The notes under the pieces were generated by a model. That model was given only the letters and a program-made list of their open reading frames with translations, was not told where the DNA came from and searched no databases. From the NCBI GenBank assembly GCA_033032175.1, contig CM065321.1:642501-706500 (forward strand): 64,000 nt of DNA. Direction: 5' to 3'. Source of the stretch: Saturnia japonica (taxonomy: Eukaryota; Arthropoda; Insecta; Lepidoptera; Saturniidae). The position numbers and the translations under genes were made by a program. Positions 34,200-45,518 of this stretch are shown here, one piece after another (position 1 is the first letter of the stretch; each line of letters begins with the position of its first letter).

Positions 34200-35435
34200 T
34201 TGAAATCATTATTCGATCTATCAATGAATTAATTTGAACAAATCGATCTTTTAGTACCTTAATCCGGACCTGTACACCAAAAGCACGGACTGGTTTTTGT
34301 TAAGGGCTTTATAAATGTACGGTATATATCAAATGTTTATATAAATTGTTTAGTATGTGCGTAATATAATCTATCCTCTTCCCTCATGGGGTAAGTAGAA
34401 ATAAAATGCATCTGAATTTATCTGTTATTATGTAAACACTATTCCATCTGCAACTCAAAATTAGCTTTTTGTTCACCATCACCTAATGATTTAAAAACAC
34501 ACATGGTTATTAAAAGCAGCTTGTGCTCAAATTAACATGAGATGTCGCTGAATCAAAATATCAAGTTGTAGAGAACTTTAGTTCTAGGTTAAACTTATTC
34601 CCATCTACGAAAATATCATCACCTGAAGAATAACATAATGATGAAAATTCCATGAGTCTTTTGATATAGGAAAGTTGCTTCTATGCTTTAGTAAGATATA
34701 GAATCATTCAAAGAAAAGTGGCCTACGATTAATCAATGAACAGTAACACAACTGAACAAGTTAGGATTGCGCCATGTTGTTGCCTGACGTCGAAGAGAGG
34801 AGGATGCCGAAAACGGGGTCATATGGTAATAGAAATAATTTTACTTGACTGATTAGTGACTACCTATATTGATTTGTTTTGTTGGTCTGTCAACTAGGGT
34901 ATATCCAACCACTTTTGTAACCAGTATTATTTGTGAACAGCGTGGTAAGATTTCTAAGTAGTAGCTACTACTTTTGAAACTGTTCTTGGATAAAAAAAAT
35001 CTCTCACGGTGATATTCAAACATGTTATAAGCGGGATTCAGATATTTCATTTGAACCGTACGTCGATGGTTGCTATGAATAATGGCCGTCGTGACGCCCC
35101 GGGCGCGATATCGACTTGTGCTAGTGATGAGACCATGTTCCGAATTCGGTCAAATAATTCTTTGACTTTTGACTGGTTAGGCAAAACAAATAATTACACT
35201 TGATGGTTAGAACATTATAATTTGGTATGTTGTATGATAAATATGATTTATGTTTTCGATAATCATGATTCACTCTAGCGAAATTGCTCTATCACGATAC
35301 CCTCTCCCCTTATTCAAAAGACTGTACTGTACTACTTACATTTAGGGCTGGTTTTAATGTCAGAAACAATATTTGAAAATTGTGTACTAAATATTATATA
35401 TACTGGGGTGTATGGGGTGTTTAATTACATCCTTA
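34200..35435. other. Interval without recognised gene
   Basis: AT-rich, with ORFs of 65 codons or fewer on both strands and no domain. A GC-richer patch at 35050-35160 is unassigned. Confidence 0.45.
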
Positions 35436-35439
35436 AAAC

Positions 35440-35765
35440 TGAAACGCCCAAGCGGACCTTACCTTCACGTGGTGCACCCTGCTGAGTAAAGAATTAGGAA
35501 ATGGCCGATAGTGGTGTAGAAGGGTTGTTTTGATCGACTAGGTCGCGATCACCATGCATGTAGTGAAAAGTCTGTCACAGTGACTCATTTTTGCATTTCG
35601 TATTTAGGGGTCTGCCTGTGCGTATCTAGTTAAATTATTGCAGGCATGACAACGGTAACCGTCGATGGATTACGATCCTTCGGTGGTCGCCGTTCTGTTA
35701 GGATTGTACTGTGCTTACCATCAGGGAAAGTAGCAATAATTTGCCGTCCTAATTAAAAAAAAAGT
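35440..35765 (+). repeat. Poly-A-ended interspersed repeat, second copy
   Basis: Relative of 26840-27131, same orientation. It contains CACCATGCATGTAGTGAAAAG and ends in AATTAAAAAAAAA. Confidence 0.55.
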
Positions 35766-35954
35766 TGTAAATAATTTAGTTTTAACAAATTTTATAATAA
35801 GTGAGTAAACTGAACTTGAGAAACGTCGATGAATATTAATTGCATCTAAAACTAAGATACGTAATACTAATTGTAATAGGTTGCAAGTGAACTAATAACT
35901 TTTATTACAGTTTATATAATTACCCTGACTGTGAAGGACACATTATATTTTAAG

Positions 35955-36190
35955 CAATGGTGGCTCAGTCGTATTGCATATGGACACCGCGTCGATCAAC
36001 GTGAGTTCGAATCCCTGCAATGAGCATTGTGATGAAACTATAGCATGGTGATAGGAAGATTTCTAATGCAAGCTGAAAATTTTAAAATCTATCATCAATC
36101 ACCTGTAGGTGTGTTCCCACTAACCTTGTCGTGTTAACATCTCGGACCACATCATCACTAAAGATCAGGGGAGATTGTATTAAACGAAGT
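35955..36190 (+). repeat. tRNA-derived SINE, family 2
   Basis: A box TGGTGGCTCAGTCG and B box GAGTTCGAATCCCTG, followed by a body with CTCGGACCACATCATCAC and GGGGAGATTGTA. The same family occurs at 60818-61115 in a P450 intron. Confidence 0.75.
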
Positions 36191-36479
36191 TCTAAGAATT
36201 TAAAAATAAAGTGATTATTAATTTTCGGTCGGTTTCAAACAAAGCCAAAATATACATCACCTTCCTACGTCTCTATTACCTCAACTATGACGTAATATCT
36301 TAACGTATACCTACAAGAATATGTAATTTAATCAAAAATATATAGTGTTGAAACCAGACAATTTATTTCTTTATCTTTGAATTAAATGCCTAAGTCTACA
36401 TCGCAGTGTCTTAATACGAAAGTATTTGACCGGTGGTTGTTGATAGAGATGATATTGTGTCTGAGACGTGCTCGTTAAT

Positions 36480-36800
36480 TATGGAATTCGTGAAAGAGTC
36501 ATAAGAGATCCGCACAAGAAACAAAATTTACCGACATAGCCCTAAGAATTGCTAGACAGACAAGTGGCAGAAGACGGAACTCATTGCTCGTGGAACAGAT
36601 AACTGACGGGGCTGAAGTATTTATCAATTGGTGATAGGTACTGGAAGACGCAGCACGGGCAATCTCGCCACAAGAAGGATCGACGACCTAGTGCAGGTTG
36701 CGTGGAGCCATTGGGATACGAGCAGCTTAAGACCGGTCGTTACGGCGATCTTTAGAGAAAGCCTACGTTGAACAGTGGATGTCTTTTACCTGAAATGATA
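36480..36800 (+). pseudogene. Decayed RTE 3' end
   Basis: In mixed frames this recalls the C-terminus of the RTE ORF at 28143 (GCACGGGCAATCTCGCC..., GTTGCGTGGAGCCATTGG, TACGTTGAACAGTGGATG). It is riddled with stops and frame changes, on the opposite strand to the intact copy. Confidence 0.6.
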
Positions 36801-36809
36801 ATTCATATT

Positions 36810-37185
36810 ATTTAAGCAGATCATCATCTTCCTACCCCTTAACCTACCTAAGTAGGGTCAGCTCAACATGTTTCCTTCTTCCACTCTATCAAATATCATC
36901 TCAGTATTCACACCTTTTATATGCATATCATTCTTCACATAATCCATTCATACCTTTTTCGATCTCATACTTAACATTTTTTAGTTATATGACTTTCATC
37001 CCTCCTCATGACATGCCCATACCACGCTATCCTATAACCCCTCAACATCTCTGTGACTGGTGCTATTTTAAGACTTCCTCTAATAAAATCCTTCTTGATC
37101 TTATCCATTCTATTTACTCCACACATCCACCTTAACATTCGCATCTCTGCCACGTGTAATCTTATTTCATCCAGTTCTTTCGTTT
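36810..37185 (-). pseudogene. LINE (RTE-like) C-terminal fragment
   Basis: The minus-strand frame 37153-36971 reads MRMLRWMCGVNRMDKI, then RIAWYGHVMRRDESH, the conserved tail seen in RTE-type reverse transcriptases. Part of it recurs at 56195-56285 in the same orientation. Confidence 0.65.
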
Positions 37186-37439
37186 CCCAGTACTCCGGTG
37201 TATATGTAAATAGATATACATAGTAATCGTATAGAATCTTTGCTTAAAGAGCCACATACGAAATTGTTCGTTCTGAAGCTTAAGAAAATCGTAAACTTTG
37301 TCTTTTTGCATCCGGTAAAAAAAAGAATATTTAGTAATCCTAAATTGACTTTAATATTCAATTTATACCTATTGTTAGTTACTGAAATAAATATTGTACA
37401 ATATGTAACTCTGGTTACGAAGCAAGAAAGAAGTAACAA

Positions 37440-37820
37440 CAAATGTGAGGTCTGGAATCTGATAAAGGTAAAATGACCTGACCTACAGATCTTCAGACAT
37501 TTTTTGTCTAAATGTAATTATTAACATTTAAATTACTAAATTACTTATAAACATAAAATAATAGCTTCAGACATTGTTATCTATAACTTTGTTCCCTGTA
37601 ACAAATAATCCATACTTCTATACCAGTATTATAATAAATAATAAATTTATTTATTTGACCTCACATTTAGCATATCTTATTTATGTACAATATTGTTTGT
37701 ACACAAAAAATACGAACATAAATTATATACAACAGTAAGTAATGATGATAATTACATTTAATGTGAGGTCTGGAGTCTGAAAAAGGTACAAAGACCTGAC
37801 CTACAGATCTCCAGACCCTC
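37440..37820. repeat. Direct repeats of about 62 bp
   Basis: AATGTGAGGTCTGGAATCTG (37441) recurs as AATGTGAGGTCTGGAGTCTG (37760), each continuing through GACCTGACCTACAGATCT. They are 319 bp apart with AT-rich filler, and may be ends of a small element. Confidence 0.6.
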
Positions 37821-38279
37821 GTTCTCTAATTTTACCTATATTATCACCGTTTTATGTACAACAATTTTGAATGAGCATAGTTCTTATGAAACAATAATTT
37901 TCTATCTTACTGTATGAGAGTATTAATAACCAAAAGTAAATAGTACATTTTGCTCTTTGTTTAGATAAATGATAAATTTGAAGAATAGGGTTAATCTGAT
38001 TGTATATACGAGGACCTAAAAACAGAAGTATTGATATGTAATTTGCAGATGGAGTGAAAGCGTCTCACATACATTATGCTTACGTCTTTTATTGTACTGA
38101 GTGTTTGGATAATACATCATTGATTTTTTTTTTCTTTGTAATGGTTATACTCAAATCTACAGGACCGATTTTAAAAATTCTTTCACCAATATAAAGCTAC
38201 AGTAACAGCGAGTAACATAAACTATATTATAATTTGACAAACTAAGTTATTCCTCAAAAAATGTCGATGGTTTTACATA

Positions 38280-38830
38280 AAGTATAAAAAATTGGCTCGC
38301 TCGGCGTTGGCAATGTTTGTCGTATAAAATTAATACGACTAAAACCGTGGGGCAGAGCTGCTAGTAATATTATAAATGGGAAAGTAACTCTGTCTGTATG
38401 TTACGTTTTCACGCCGAAACCGCTGAACCAATTTTGATGAATTTTAGTACAGAGATAGATTGGACTTTGGGAAAGGACTTCATAGGCTATGTTTTGTTGC
38501 CAAAATAAAACTTGAAGGAGTGAAATATAGGACGAAAATTCGAATAAAGAACAAACCAAACCAATTTTAATAAATTTTACCATAGAGATAGATTAGACCT
38601 TGGAGAAGGACATATGCTACTTTTTGTGGTGAAAATAAAACTTGAAGGAGTTAAATTGAGGTATAAAAATTCTAATTAAACCGATAGATATACTAATACT
38701 AATCAACTGATCAAACCAATTTTGATAAATTTCGTTATAGAAATATATTGAACTTTGGAGAAGGATATAGGGTACCTTATGTCGCAAAAATCAAACTTGA
38801 AGGGATTAAATAGATGCTAAATATTTCTAT
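38280..38830 (+). mobile_element. Helitron-like end joined to a second Helitron-like start
   Basis: GTGGGGCAGAGCTGCTAG (3' end type) runs directly into TAATATTATAAATGGGAAAG (5' end type, compare 45526). The following part has three diverged repeats of about 140-155 bp built on CCAATTTTGATGAATTT and GAGATAGATTGGACTTTGG (near 38428, 38567, 38723). Confidence 0.5.
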
Positions 38831-39388
38831 GAACAACCCATCGTTTCTCAAATTAGGGATATGAATATTATGAGGGTTTCGCATTTTCTTAAATCATACC
38901 GCAAGGCGGTGCTATAAGAAAAGATTTCAATTATTTTTCAGTTTTATTGGGACGGTTAATGAATTGGGTTCATACTGGCATATAATGGCAATACCGTACA
39001 CATATTATTGATCGCGTTACGAGCTCAGTCGGTGTATATTCTGTAATATAGCGGAGTGGTAGGGATCGCGATAAACCCATCTATGCTTTTCTTCTGGTTT
39101 GTCGTATTCCGAGGTCAGCAAACATCCAATAATACGCAGACGAAGTTGCGGGTACAAACTAGGTTTCAATAAACAAAGAATTATTTAAAGCCTGTTTTAA
39201 TAATTTTTATAAGGCCGAAACATAAATGATACAATATCAATAATAAAATAAGGCTTTTTAAGAATATCTGATTGTGGTAGAAAGAAATATTTTTTTTAAA
39301 CAGTTATTAGTTGTTGATGTGCAGAATATGAGTAATGCAATCTGTGAGAGATAGTGTCGTTGCTGAGATTATTAAGAAACTAATAATA

Positions 39389-39765
39389 GTTCGGGGAAAA
39401 AGTTTCTTCGCATTTTTATATGAAACTGTAGAAATTTTGAGACTTCTGATCAAAAAAACGCGACAAATAATTTTGGCAGTCCTCTCTTGATGTTAACCTT
39501 ACAGAACCTAAAGAATTCTGAAGAGTCCGAAACAGGTGAAAATCTGAAGGTGCAAGGTCAAGGCTATATGGTGGATGCACTAACGCCTCACAGCCAAACT
39601 CTCTTAATTTTTGCTGAGTGGATAAACCTGTGTGTGGTCTAGCATCATCGTGATGAAAGACCAATTCCGGCCGCTTTCTCTCAACTGCTTCCTTTAATCT
39701 CATCAGTTGTTGGCAGTGCAGATCCGAATTGATGGTTTAGGTCGGGTTAGGATTCGCAGTATTAA
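39389..39765 (-). pseudogene. mariner (DD34D) transposase C-terminus, truncated
   Basis: The 39703-39416 frame (95 codons) contains FHHDDARPH (second catalytic D) and LAPSDFHLF (third D), with 34 residues between them: DD34D. The usual N after that second catalytic D is D here. To the left, TTCGGGGAAAAAGTTTCTTC (about 39391) looks like the terminal inverted repeat. The N-terminal two thirds are missing where another repeat begins near 39760. It is an inactive relic. Confidence 0.85.
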
Positions 39766-39957
39766 TTCATTTTATTTAATATATTAGTTACAGATGATAT
39801 AGATAAATTTAAGCTTTCTGCACTCCTTCTCTGTATGAACTTTAACCATACCAAAACTCGAAGTCTTCCGTGTACGCAATACGCTTAAAAAGAGGTAGAA
39901 AGCTTATGCTTCACGTATTAATAATTATAATTATCAGAAATGCTTTAATACCGTTGA
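39766..39957 (-). repeat. Dispersed repeat, inverted relative of 46494-46660
   Basis: Its reverse complement matches 46494-46660: AAGCGTATTGCGT, TGGTATGGTTAAAGTTCATA and ACTAATATATTAAAT, with moderate divergence. Class unknown. Confidence 0.6.
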
Positions 39958-40102
39958 TCTGAGGTGACAAGTTTCTCAGATTAAAGTGTCAACACAGACC
40001 GATCTCGGCTTATATGGAAACCTTTGTGCAAGTCAAATCTGGGAGTTTTTGGGCAAATCTTAGGTTGTCATGTAGTCGTTTTTGTTTTTTATTCATAAAC
40101 TA

Positions 40103-40700
40103 GCTGTGACTCACGGTTACATCCGTGTTAACTTTATCCGATAAACACCGCGCCGCCAAGCACCCATTGTCTATCATAATTATTCTCACTTCACGCAAGT
40201 ACAAATTATTTTAATTCTTCATTATCTCCTAAAATGCGCGTTCAAACGACAAGACAATATTGTCTTTATGATGAAATAACTTTTGTTCGTAAGAATTAAT
40301 ATGCAATGGCTAAAAATGATCCTCACAAATAAATTTTTAGTCTTCAACCAAAAAAAATCGCAAAATATTTTATTGTCGCTTTTGTATAACAAATAGATAT
40401 AGATATGCTATCGCGAACTTTTTATAGATATACTAAGGACCAATATATTTGTAAAAGTGCTTTCACTCCCGACTTATTGAACAAAAATCAATATTTAAAG
40501 CTAGCTGAGAGTAGCCTAATATTAGATGGCCTATATTATTCCTCGTGAATCTGGCTATCATATACAAATTTATGTAGTAATAATAGTTAAGGAAGTAATG
40601 AAAAATTAAAATAATTTGTATTTTCGGGAAGTGAGGACAATTATGATAGACTTAATATATAGTGTTGTTTTACTTCAATAAGTTCATAAATAAAAAAGTT
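40103..40700 (-). mobile_element. Helitron-like repeat, minus orientation
   Basis: Starts CTAGCTGTGACTCACGG and matches the reverse complement of 46000-46495 over several blocks (CATTATCTCCTAAAA, TGCTATCGCGA). No ORF. Confidence 0.55.
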
Positions 40701-40935
40701 ATATCAATTTTAATAATCACGTCGAACATTTGTCCGATAAAAATGCTATACAAAGCTGTTATGACGGAAATATAATTTATCTGTATATTATGGTTTGTAA
40801 AACCATGATGACTGAAACTTTTCATAAAGTTAATATCCATTATAAGTTGACCTCAGATCTATGTGATAAATCATGTTAAAAGGGGCTCAGCATGGGCTGC
40901 ATATTTGTTGGTTTAATATAGCCGCGCCGCTGCTA

Positions 40936-41070
40936 GGGATGGCAACTTATTTCGAAAAAGATCGATTTGAATCGAATTCTTATGAATCGATTCACAAAAA
41001 AAAATGAAGTCTTAAAGATCGATCTCTCAAAAATCGATGTTTTTTCGATTCACTTTTGGATTTGTATTTG
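40936..41070 (+). mobile_element. hAT-like terminal fragment
   Basis: TAGGGATGGCAAC is a typical hAT terminal sequence, followed by ATCGATT-rich subterminal repeats. It stops at 41070 where the next element begins, and no matching right end was found. Confidence 0.45.
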
Positions 41071-41656
41071 TAGCGACATCTCTCGCTACAACTGACGCAT
41101 ACGAGTACTACACGTAGCTACATCTCCGCCACAACTGACATCCTACATCGCGATATAGAAATCAACCGAACAATTGAGTATATATACAAGAACCCCACAA
41201 CAACCGTTGGCGGAGCGCCCGAGCCGTACCCGTGCGCGGAGATTCTAGTGCGCGATTCGGCCAATGGAAGTTGAGCTTCCATAGCGACGCGTCGACCCAA
41301 GAGACAGCCATATAGCTCGCACTACGGTTCGACTCAGTGACCACCACTTGCTGCATGGCACCTAACCCATGCAGTAAGCTCTTAGAAGTTTCTTCTAAGG
41401 GCCAAACAGCAGCCAAAGGCTCTTTTCAGAGCCAAAACACGAAGAAATCCAAGACCATTGCTAACCACAAGGACACCGAATAAGCCCAAACGAAACTGAA
41501 ACCGCGACCAAAACCGAACCACCAAATCGGAAACAATTTGAAGCCCTGCGTTCGATCAACGAGCCGCTCTACTGGCTGAGAGCCGCAACCCTCTCCCCGC
41601 CACTCGCGGACCTACCACCCGCGATCCTGCTGGAGGAGGATTGTCCCCCCTCTAGC

Positions 41657-43121
41657 GTGGCACAGGCTCCCCGACCACCTGATACCCTGAGCGCGGCGCC
41701 ATCCGGTGATGATTTGTCTCCGTCACTCATGACGGTTGACTTGCAGCGTTGGATGGCGCTAAAATCGCGCGTGCGGAAGGCCTGGCAGAGCAAAAGGGAG
41801 CTGTCTAAGGAAGACAGGACAGTTTTGGAGTACGCGGCCCTTAGACTCCTAATATTGCCCGAAACGGAGCAAGAGAAGCGCGAGGCGAATGAGGAGCGAG
41901 AGAGATGGAGACGACGTAATACGCGTCCCCCGCCCGCGCTCGTTCCCGCCGTCATCAAACATCAAATAGCCCAGGACTTGTATATGTCAGACTCAGAGAT
42001 GTCAACTGACGACGAAACCGATGAACTGATGGGCACCGAAGCCCCTCCCCCCGCGCACCCGCGCATTGTCAGTCCATTGCCAGTCCCGGCAAAAACAAAC
42101 CAGCCGACTGACGAAAGGTCATATGCAAAGATTGCCAGCAAATCTGCGGAAGTACCAAGGGTGAGCTTTAGCGCGGTAAACGCGCAACAGCCGCCAGAAA
42201 GGAAAACCAAAAAGTGCAGAATACCACCACAAGTAGCGGATAAGATGCCACATTGGAGCTTCCATATGGAGTAACTAACGCGCATCCTAAACAAAACCCT
42301 AAACATACGCCCTAGTGGGACAGGCGTGCGCTCTTTGCCGCACGACGAAGTAGAATACCGTGCCATCCAAGAATACCTTACGCAACAGCAGGAATATGAG
42401 TGCTTCTCATACTCACTGCCGGAAGAGAAAAGCCTTAAGGTCGCAATAAGAGGGCTCCCAGCGGACACACATCTAGATGATATAGCAGCCGCCCTAGAGA
42501 GAAAGGGACGTAAGGCTGATCATGTGAAATGTTTAAGAGCGCGGGGGGGGGGCGTCCTTCGGAAATGCCAGCATTTTAGGCTCAACTTCGAGAAATGCCA
42601 TAAGGAGCTTGCCTGCGTCTGGTGCGCGGGTCCACACTACGTACAGGACTGTGGGTGGCCGAGAGACGAACCCCCAACCTGCGCAAACTGTGGCGGTGCA
42701 CACCCAGCCAACTACACACGGTGCCCGGTGTACCGCGCAGAGCTGCGCAATAAACTCGTAGATGCAGTATCGAGGACGGCTAGAAGACTGCCAGAACACA
42801 CAGGACGAACATTGCCACTGCTAACCACCATGGAAGAGGTGGCTCCGTGGTCGCTGATGGCGTCGGTTAACGATCCGGTGGAACGTGGAGGCAGGACAAG
42901 GCCCGCTAGCAGACGCTAGACAAGGAGGGAAGCAGGCAATCAAGGCGTCAAACTGTTGCCTGTACCCGAAACACCTATGAATACCAGCGACGAAGAAATC
43001 CTGACGCGATTAAAGCAGAGTGTCCAAACCACTATCGAAGCTGCTCGGAAGGGCATCGGCGTGAAGCTGGCGACCCATATTCGAGCAGTCCTGCAAAAAA
43101 TGGCCCTTGAACTAGCCTAAA
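41657..43121 (+). pseudogene. Jockey-type gag (ORF1), broken
   Basis: From the ATG at 41657 the frame runs to a TAA at 42272-42274 and continues in the same frame to 42919. A further frame then gives a helical C-terminus (starting TSDEEILTRLKQSV) ending at TAA 43119-43121. An N-terminal charged region is followed by a PRE_C2HC-like segment (VAIRGLPADTHLDDIAAAL) and two zinc knuckles (CVWCAGPHYVQDC, CANCGGAHPANYTRC). A run of nine G at 42543-42551 marks a likely deletion before the knuckles. Such gags bind element RNA. It belongs to the inverted-end element, not to the nested minus-strand Jockey. Confidence 0.8.
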
Positions 43122-43206
43122 ACACGAAGATTCGGAGCGAAAGCACCGCCCTCACAACCAGTAAGTGTCGAGCGCCATAGAGAAAACCCCAAGCAAATCA
43201 ACAGTA

Positions 43207-43209
<3 letters not shown>

Positions 43210-43266
<57 letters not shown>

Positions 43267-44982
43267 CTGACTACACTGTTAGCCTTAGGGGCCCTAAAGC
43301 CGCTGCGGCTTTTACAGCTTCACCGGACTTGGGGGCGAGCGCAGAGGGCACTCAGCCGCGAAAGTTTTGTGGACGACTCGCACGAGGGTGCCAAAGTGGC
43401 CGGACCTCGGCTCGGGCGGTCGTCGCGTTCGCAAATAGGTCGCGATCTATTCGAATCCCTACACCTACGATTCGAGCTAACTAAATATACACATAGGCAC
43501 GTTCCCTTCCTCCTGGGAGGAAGGAAGGAACCGTGCGTATGTGTATTCAATAATCGGAATGTTTCTACACTAACTAGCGCTAACTAACTAGCGTAAAAAA
43601 AAGAAAAAAAAAAGGTCCCTCACAGAACCTATGTACCTGTGTGGTGTGCACGTGTGTATGTTCATACGTGTGTAGTGTTGTATGTAGGTAGCTAAGTGAT
43701 GCACGTACAGTGTCACTTGTATCGCGCGGGCGGTTGCCTGACCCAAGGGTTTCACACCGAGGAACGGACCTAGGCTTGGGTTACCGCTAGAGAGGGTGGA
43801 CGTGACGGGTGTGCTGGAGCGAAATTGACCGCCCGCCCTCTGCGGAGAGAACGGTGGTTACGCGGGCGTGGGCGCTGGCACGCTCTGTTTGGAGAGACGG
43901 ATGTGTAATATTTATTCGAATTTTCGATGTGATCGTCGGGATCAATAAAAATATTGCGCGGCCGGCGTTTGCACCGGATGTCCGTGGGTGCCGGAACATA
44001 AGTGGCGGCTGTTTTTATTAACGGATTCGCGTGGTTCGACGCGGTGTCGAAATACGAACGGGAGAGCTGTTTAACGTAGGCATGTATCGAAGGAAGCTCC
44101 ATATCTCTATGGAGATCTACGCTTCGAACATACCACGGGGCCCCGGTGAGACGATAGAGGAACCTATTCTGTATCGATTGTAACCGTTTGAAACTCGACT
44201 CGGACATATGTGCGAACACGGCGCAACTGTATGTCAAAATTGGTCGAATACACGTCTTGTAGAGCGTGAGCTTATGTCGCGTGGACATTTTACTCACCGA
44301 ACACAACAGAGGATGCAACCGGCCCAGGACCCACGCGGCCCTGTTCCTAACCTTACGGATGTGGGGTCTAAAAGAGAGCCTACTATCTAGGGTTACCCCT
44401 AGATATTTGGTCTCTCTTACATACGGAATCGGATTATCGTAGAGCTTAACAGGTTTAAGCTTCCACGGTATCTGTGACGAATCCGCATCGAAGAGCATCG
44501 CGGCGCTCTTCGAGGGATTAACGGCTATACGCCACTCGTTAAACCACTTCCCGAGAGTGGTCACGGAGCGTTGGACTTTGTGTCTGAGGTGGGATCTATT
44601 CCTATCTGAGGCATATAAGACTGTATCGTCAGCGTATAGCCCTACCTCGACCTCCGGGAGTCGAGGTAGGTCACTGACGTACAGGTTAAATAGGCTAGGA
44701 GCCAGGATCGAACCTTGGGGAACGCCTGAGCGTATTGGACGGGGCGTGGACAATTCACCTTCCACTCTATAGCGAAAGGTGCGATCTGTTAGATAGTCGC
44801 GAATTATTTTAATTAGCCTATCGGGGACTTCAAAGTGATACAACTTGTAGATCAATCCCTCGTGCCAGACCTTATCGAAGGCCTTGGCAACGTCGAAAAA
44901 GACCGCAAGTGTACGGCGGGGTTTATATAATTCAGCAAAATTAAATGCAACGTGCTCCGTGAGGCGGTGCACTTGATGAGTG
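43210..44982 (-). mobile_element. 5'-truncated Jockey retrotransposon, nested
   Basis: Minus strand: truncated inside ORF2 at 44982, 3'UTR 43769-43263, and a poly-A tail of 53 nt (T run 43210-43262). Perfect 11-bp target duplication CAACAGTACCA at 43199-43209 and 44983-44993. The long homopolymer and open frame mark it as young. It split the inverted-end element. Confidence 0.95.
43770..44972 (-). CDS. Jockey ORF2 C-terminal half (reverse transcriptase), truncated
   Basis: 400 open codons from an internal Met; the frame is open to the insertion point at 44982. Reverse transcriptase motifs: FFDVAKAFDKVWH, RSGVPQGSILAPSLFNLYVSDLP and YADDTVLYA, followed by the thumb and C-terminal region (KYLGVTLD, RPILTYSCAVF). 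There is no RNase H, as expected for Jockey. The endonuclease, gag and N-terminal half of the RT are lost, so it cannot act alone. The stop codon is directly followed by the 3'UTR seen alone at 23763-24266. Confidence 0.92.
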   Translation of the reverse strand: MHRLTEHVAFNFAELYKPRRTLAVFFDVAKAFDKVWHEGLIYKLYHFEVPDRLIKIIRDYLTDRTFRYRVEGELSTPRPIRSGVPQGSILAPSLFNLYVSDLPRLPEVEVGLYADDTVLYASDRNRSHLRHKVQRSVTTLGKWFNEWRIAVNPSKSAAMLFDADSSQIPWKLKPVKLYDNPIPYVRETKYLGVTLDSRLSFRPHIRKVRNRAAWVLGRLHPLLCSVSKMSTRHKLTLYKTCIRPILTYSCAVFAHMSESSFKRLQSIQNRFLYRLTGAPWYVRSVDLHRDMELPSIHAYVKQLSRSYFDTASNHANPLIKTAATYVPAPTDIRCKRRPRNIFIDPDDHIENSNKYYTSVSPNRACQRPRPRNHRSLRRGRAVNFAPAHPSRPPSLAVTQA

Positions 44983-45518
44983 CAACAGTACCACGGTGCC
45001 CCGCGTATTTTATAAGAGGCAACCTAAAGAGCAAGAGCACCCGTCGTCACGGGTGAAAGAGATAGCCACCGACGTAAGGCATGCCCTGAAGCGGTTTCCC
45101 CACACACAGTGTGAGAAGATTAGTATTGAAACGTTGGGCAGCTGCCCGCCAGACGTAACACCCGTCTAGTCGGAGGATCCTCTCTTTTCTATGGCGGAGA
45201 TGTCGCTGTGTAGGATGCGTTAGTTGTCGCTACATATTAATTAACAATATAAAAATCCCTAAAATAGAAAATTAAAAGGACACCACAACAATCCATTATT
45301 TGTCATTTTTACCTTACTAAAGTATCAGTTATTATAGAGAAACACAGAAAGATATAGAGGGAGAGAATTTATTACAGGTGTGTAGAGAAAGAGAATTCAT
45401 TTCAAAAATTGATTATTATACACTGTTGTTGTTATTTTGCTGTTGGGTAATAATTAACTGTTAGTATTTTAATTGGTAAATGACACCATAGAAAATGACA
45501 ACATATTGAAATGAATAA

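Larger units (their letters stand above)
41071..45236 (+). mobile_element. Inverted-end element carrying a gag-like gene, with a nested Jockey
   Basis: The left end TGTAGCGAC and right end GTCGCTACA are inverted, and similarity continues inward for about 45 bp (AACTGACGCAT..., TACATCTCCGCCA). TATT borders both ends. Removing the nested Jockey (43210-44982) and one copy of its 11-bp duplication leaves about 2.4 kb: a leader of about 586 bp, a gag-like ORF, then about 330 bp with no polymerase or poly-A. The left end also folds as TGTAGCGA-6 nt-TCGCTACA. It could be a gag-only non-autonomous retroelement with coincidental ends, or a TIR element that captured gag. Confidence 0.5.

Noticed and set aside
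41118..42799. Minus-strand ORFs over the gag region (up to 168 codons)
   Set aside because: GC-rich antisense frames; the plus strand carries the zinc knuckles.
41071..45236. Twin-primed inversion of a single Jockey, or an LTR element
   Set aside because: The minus copy has its own poly-A and a perfect 11-bp target duplication, so it is a separate nested insertion; terminal similarity is inverted, not direct, so these are not LTRs.
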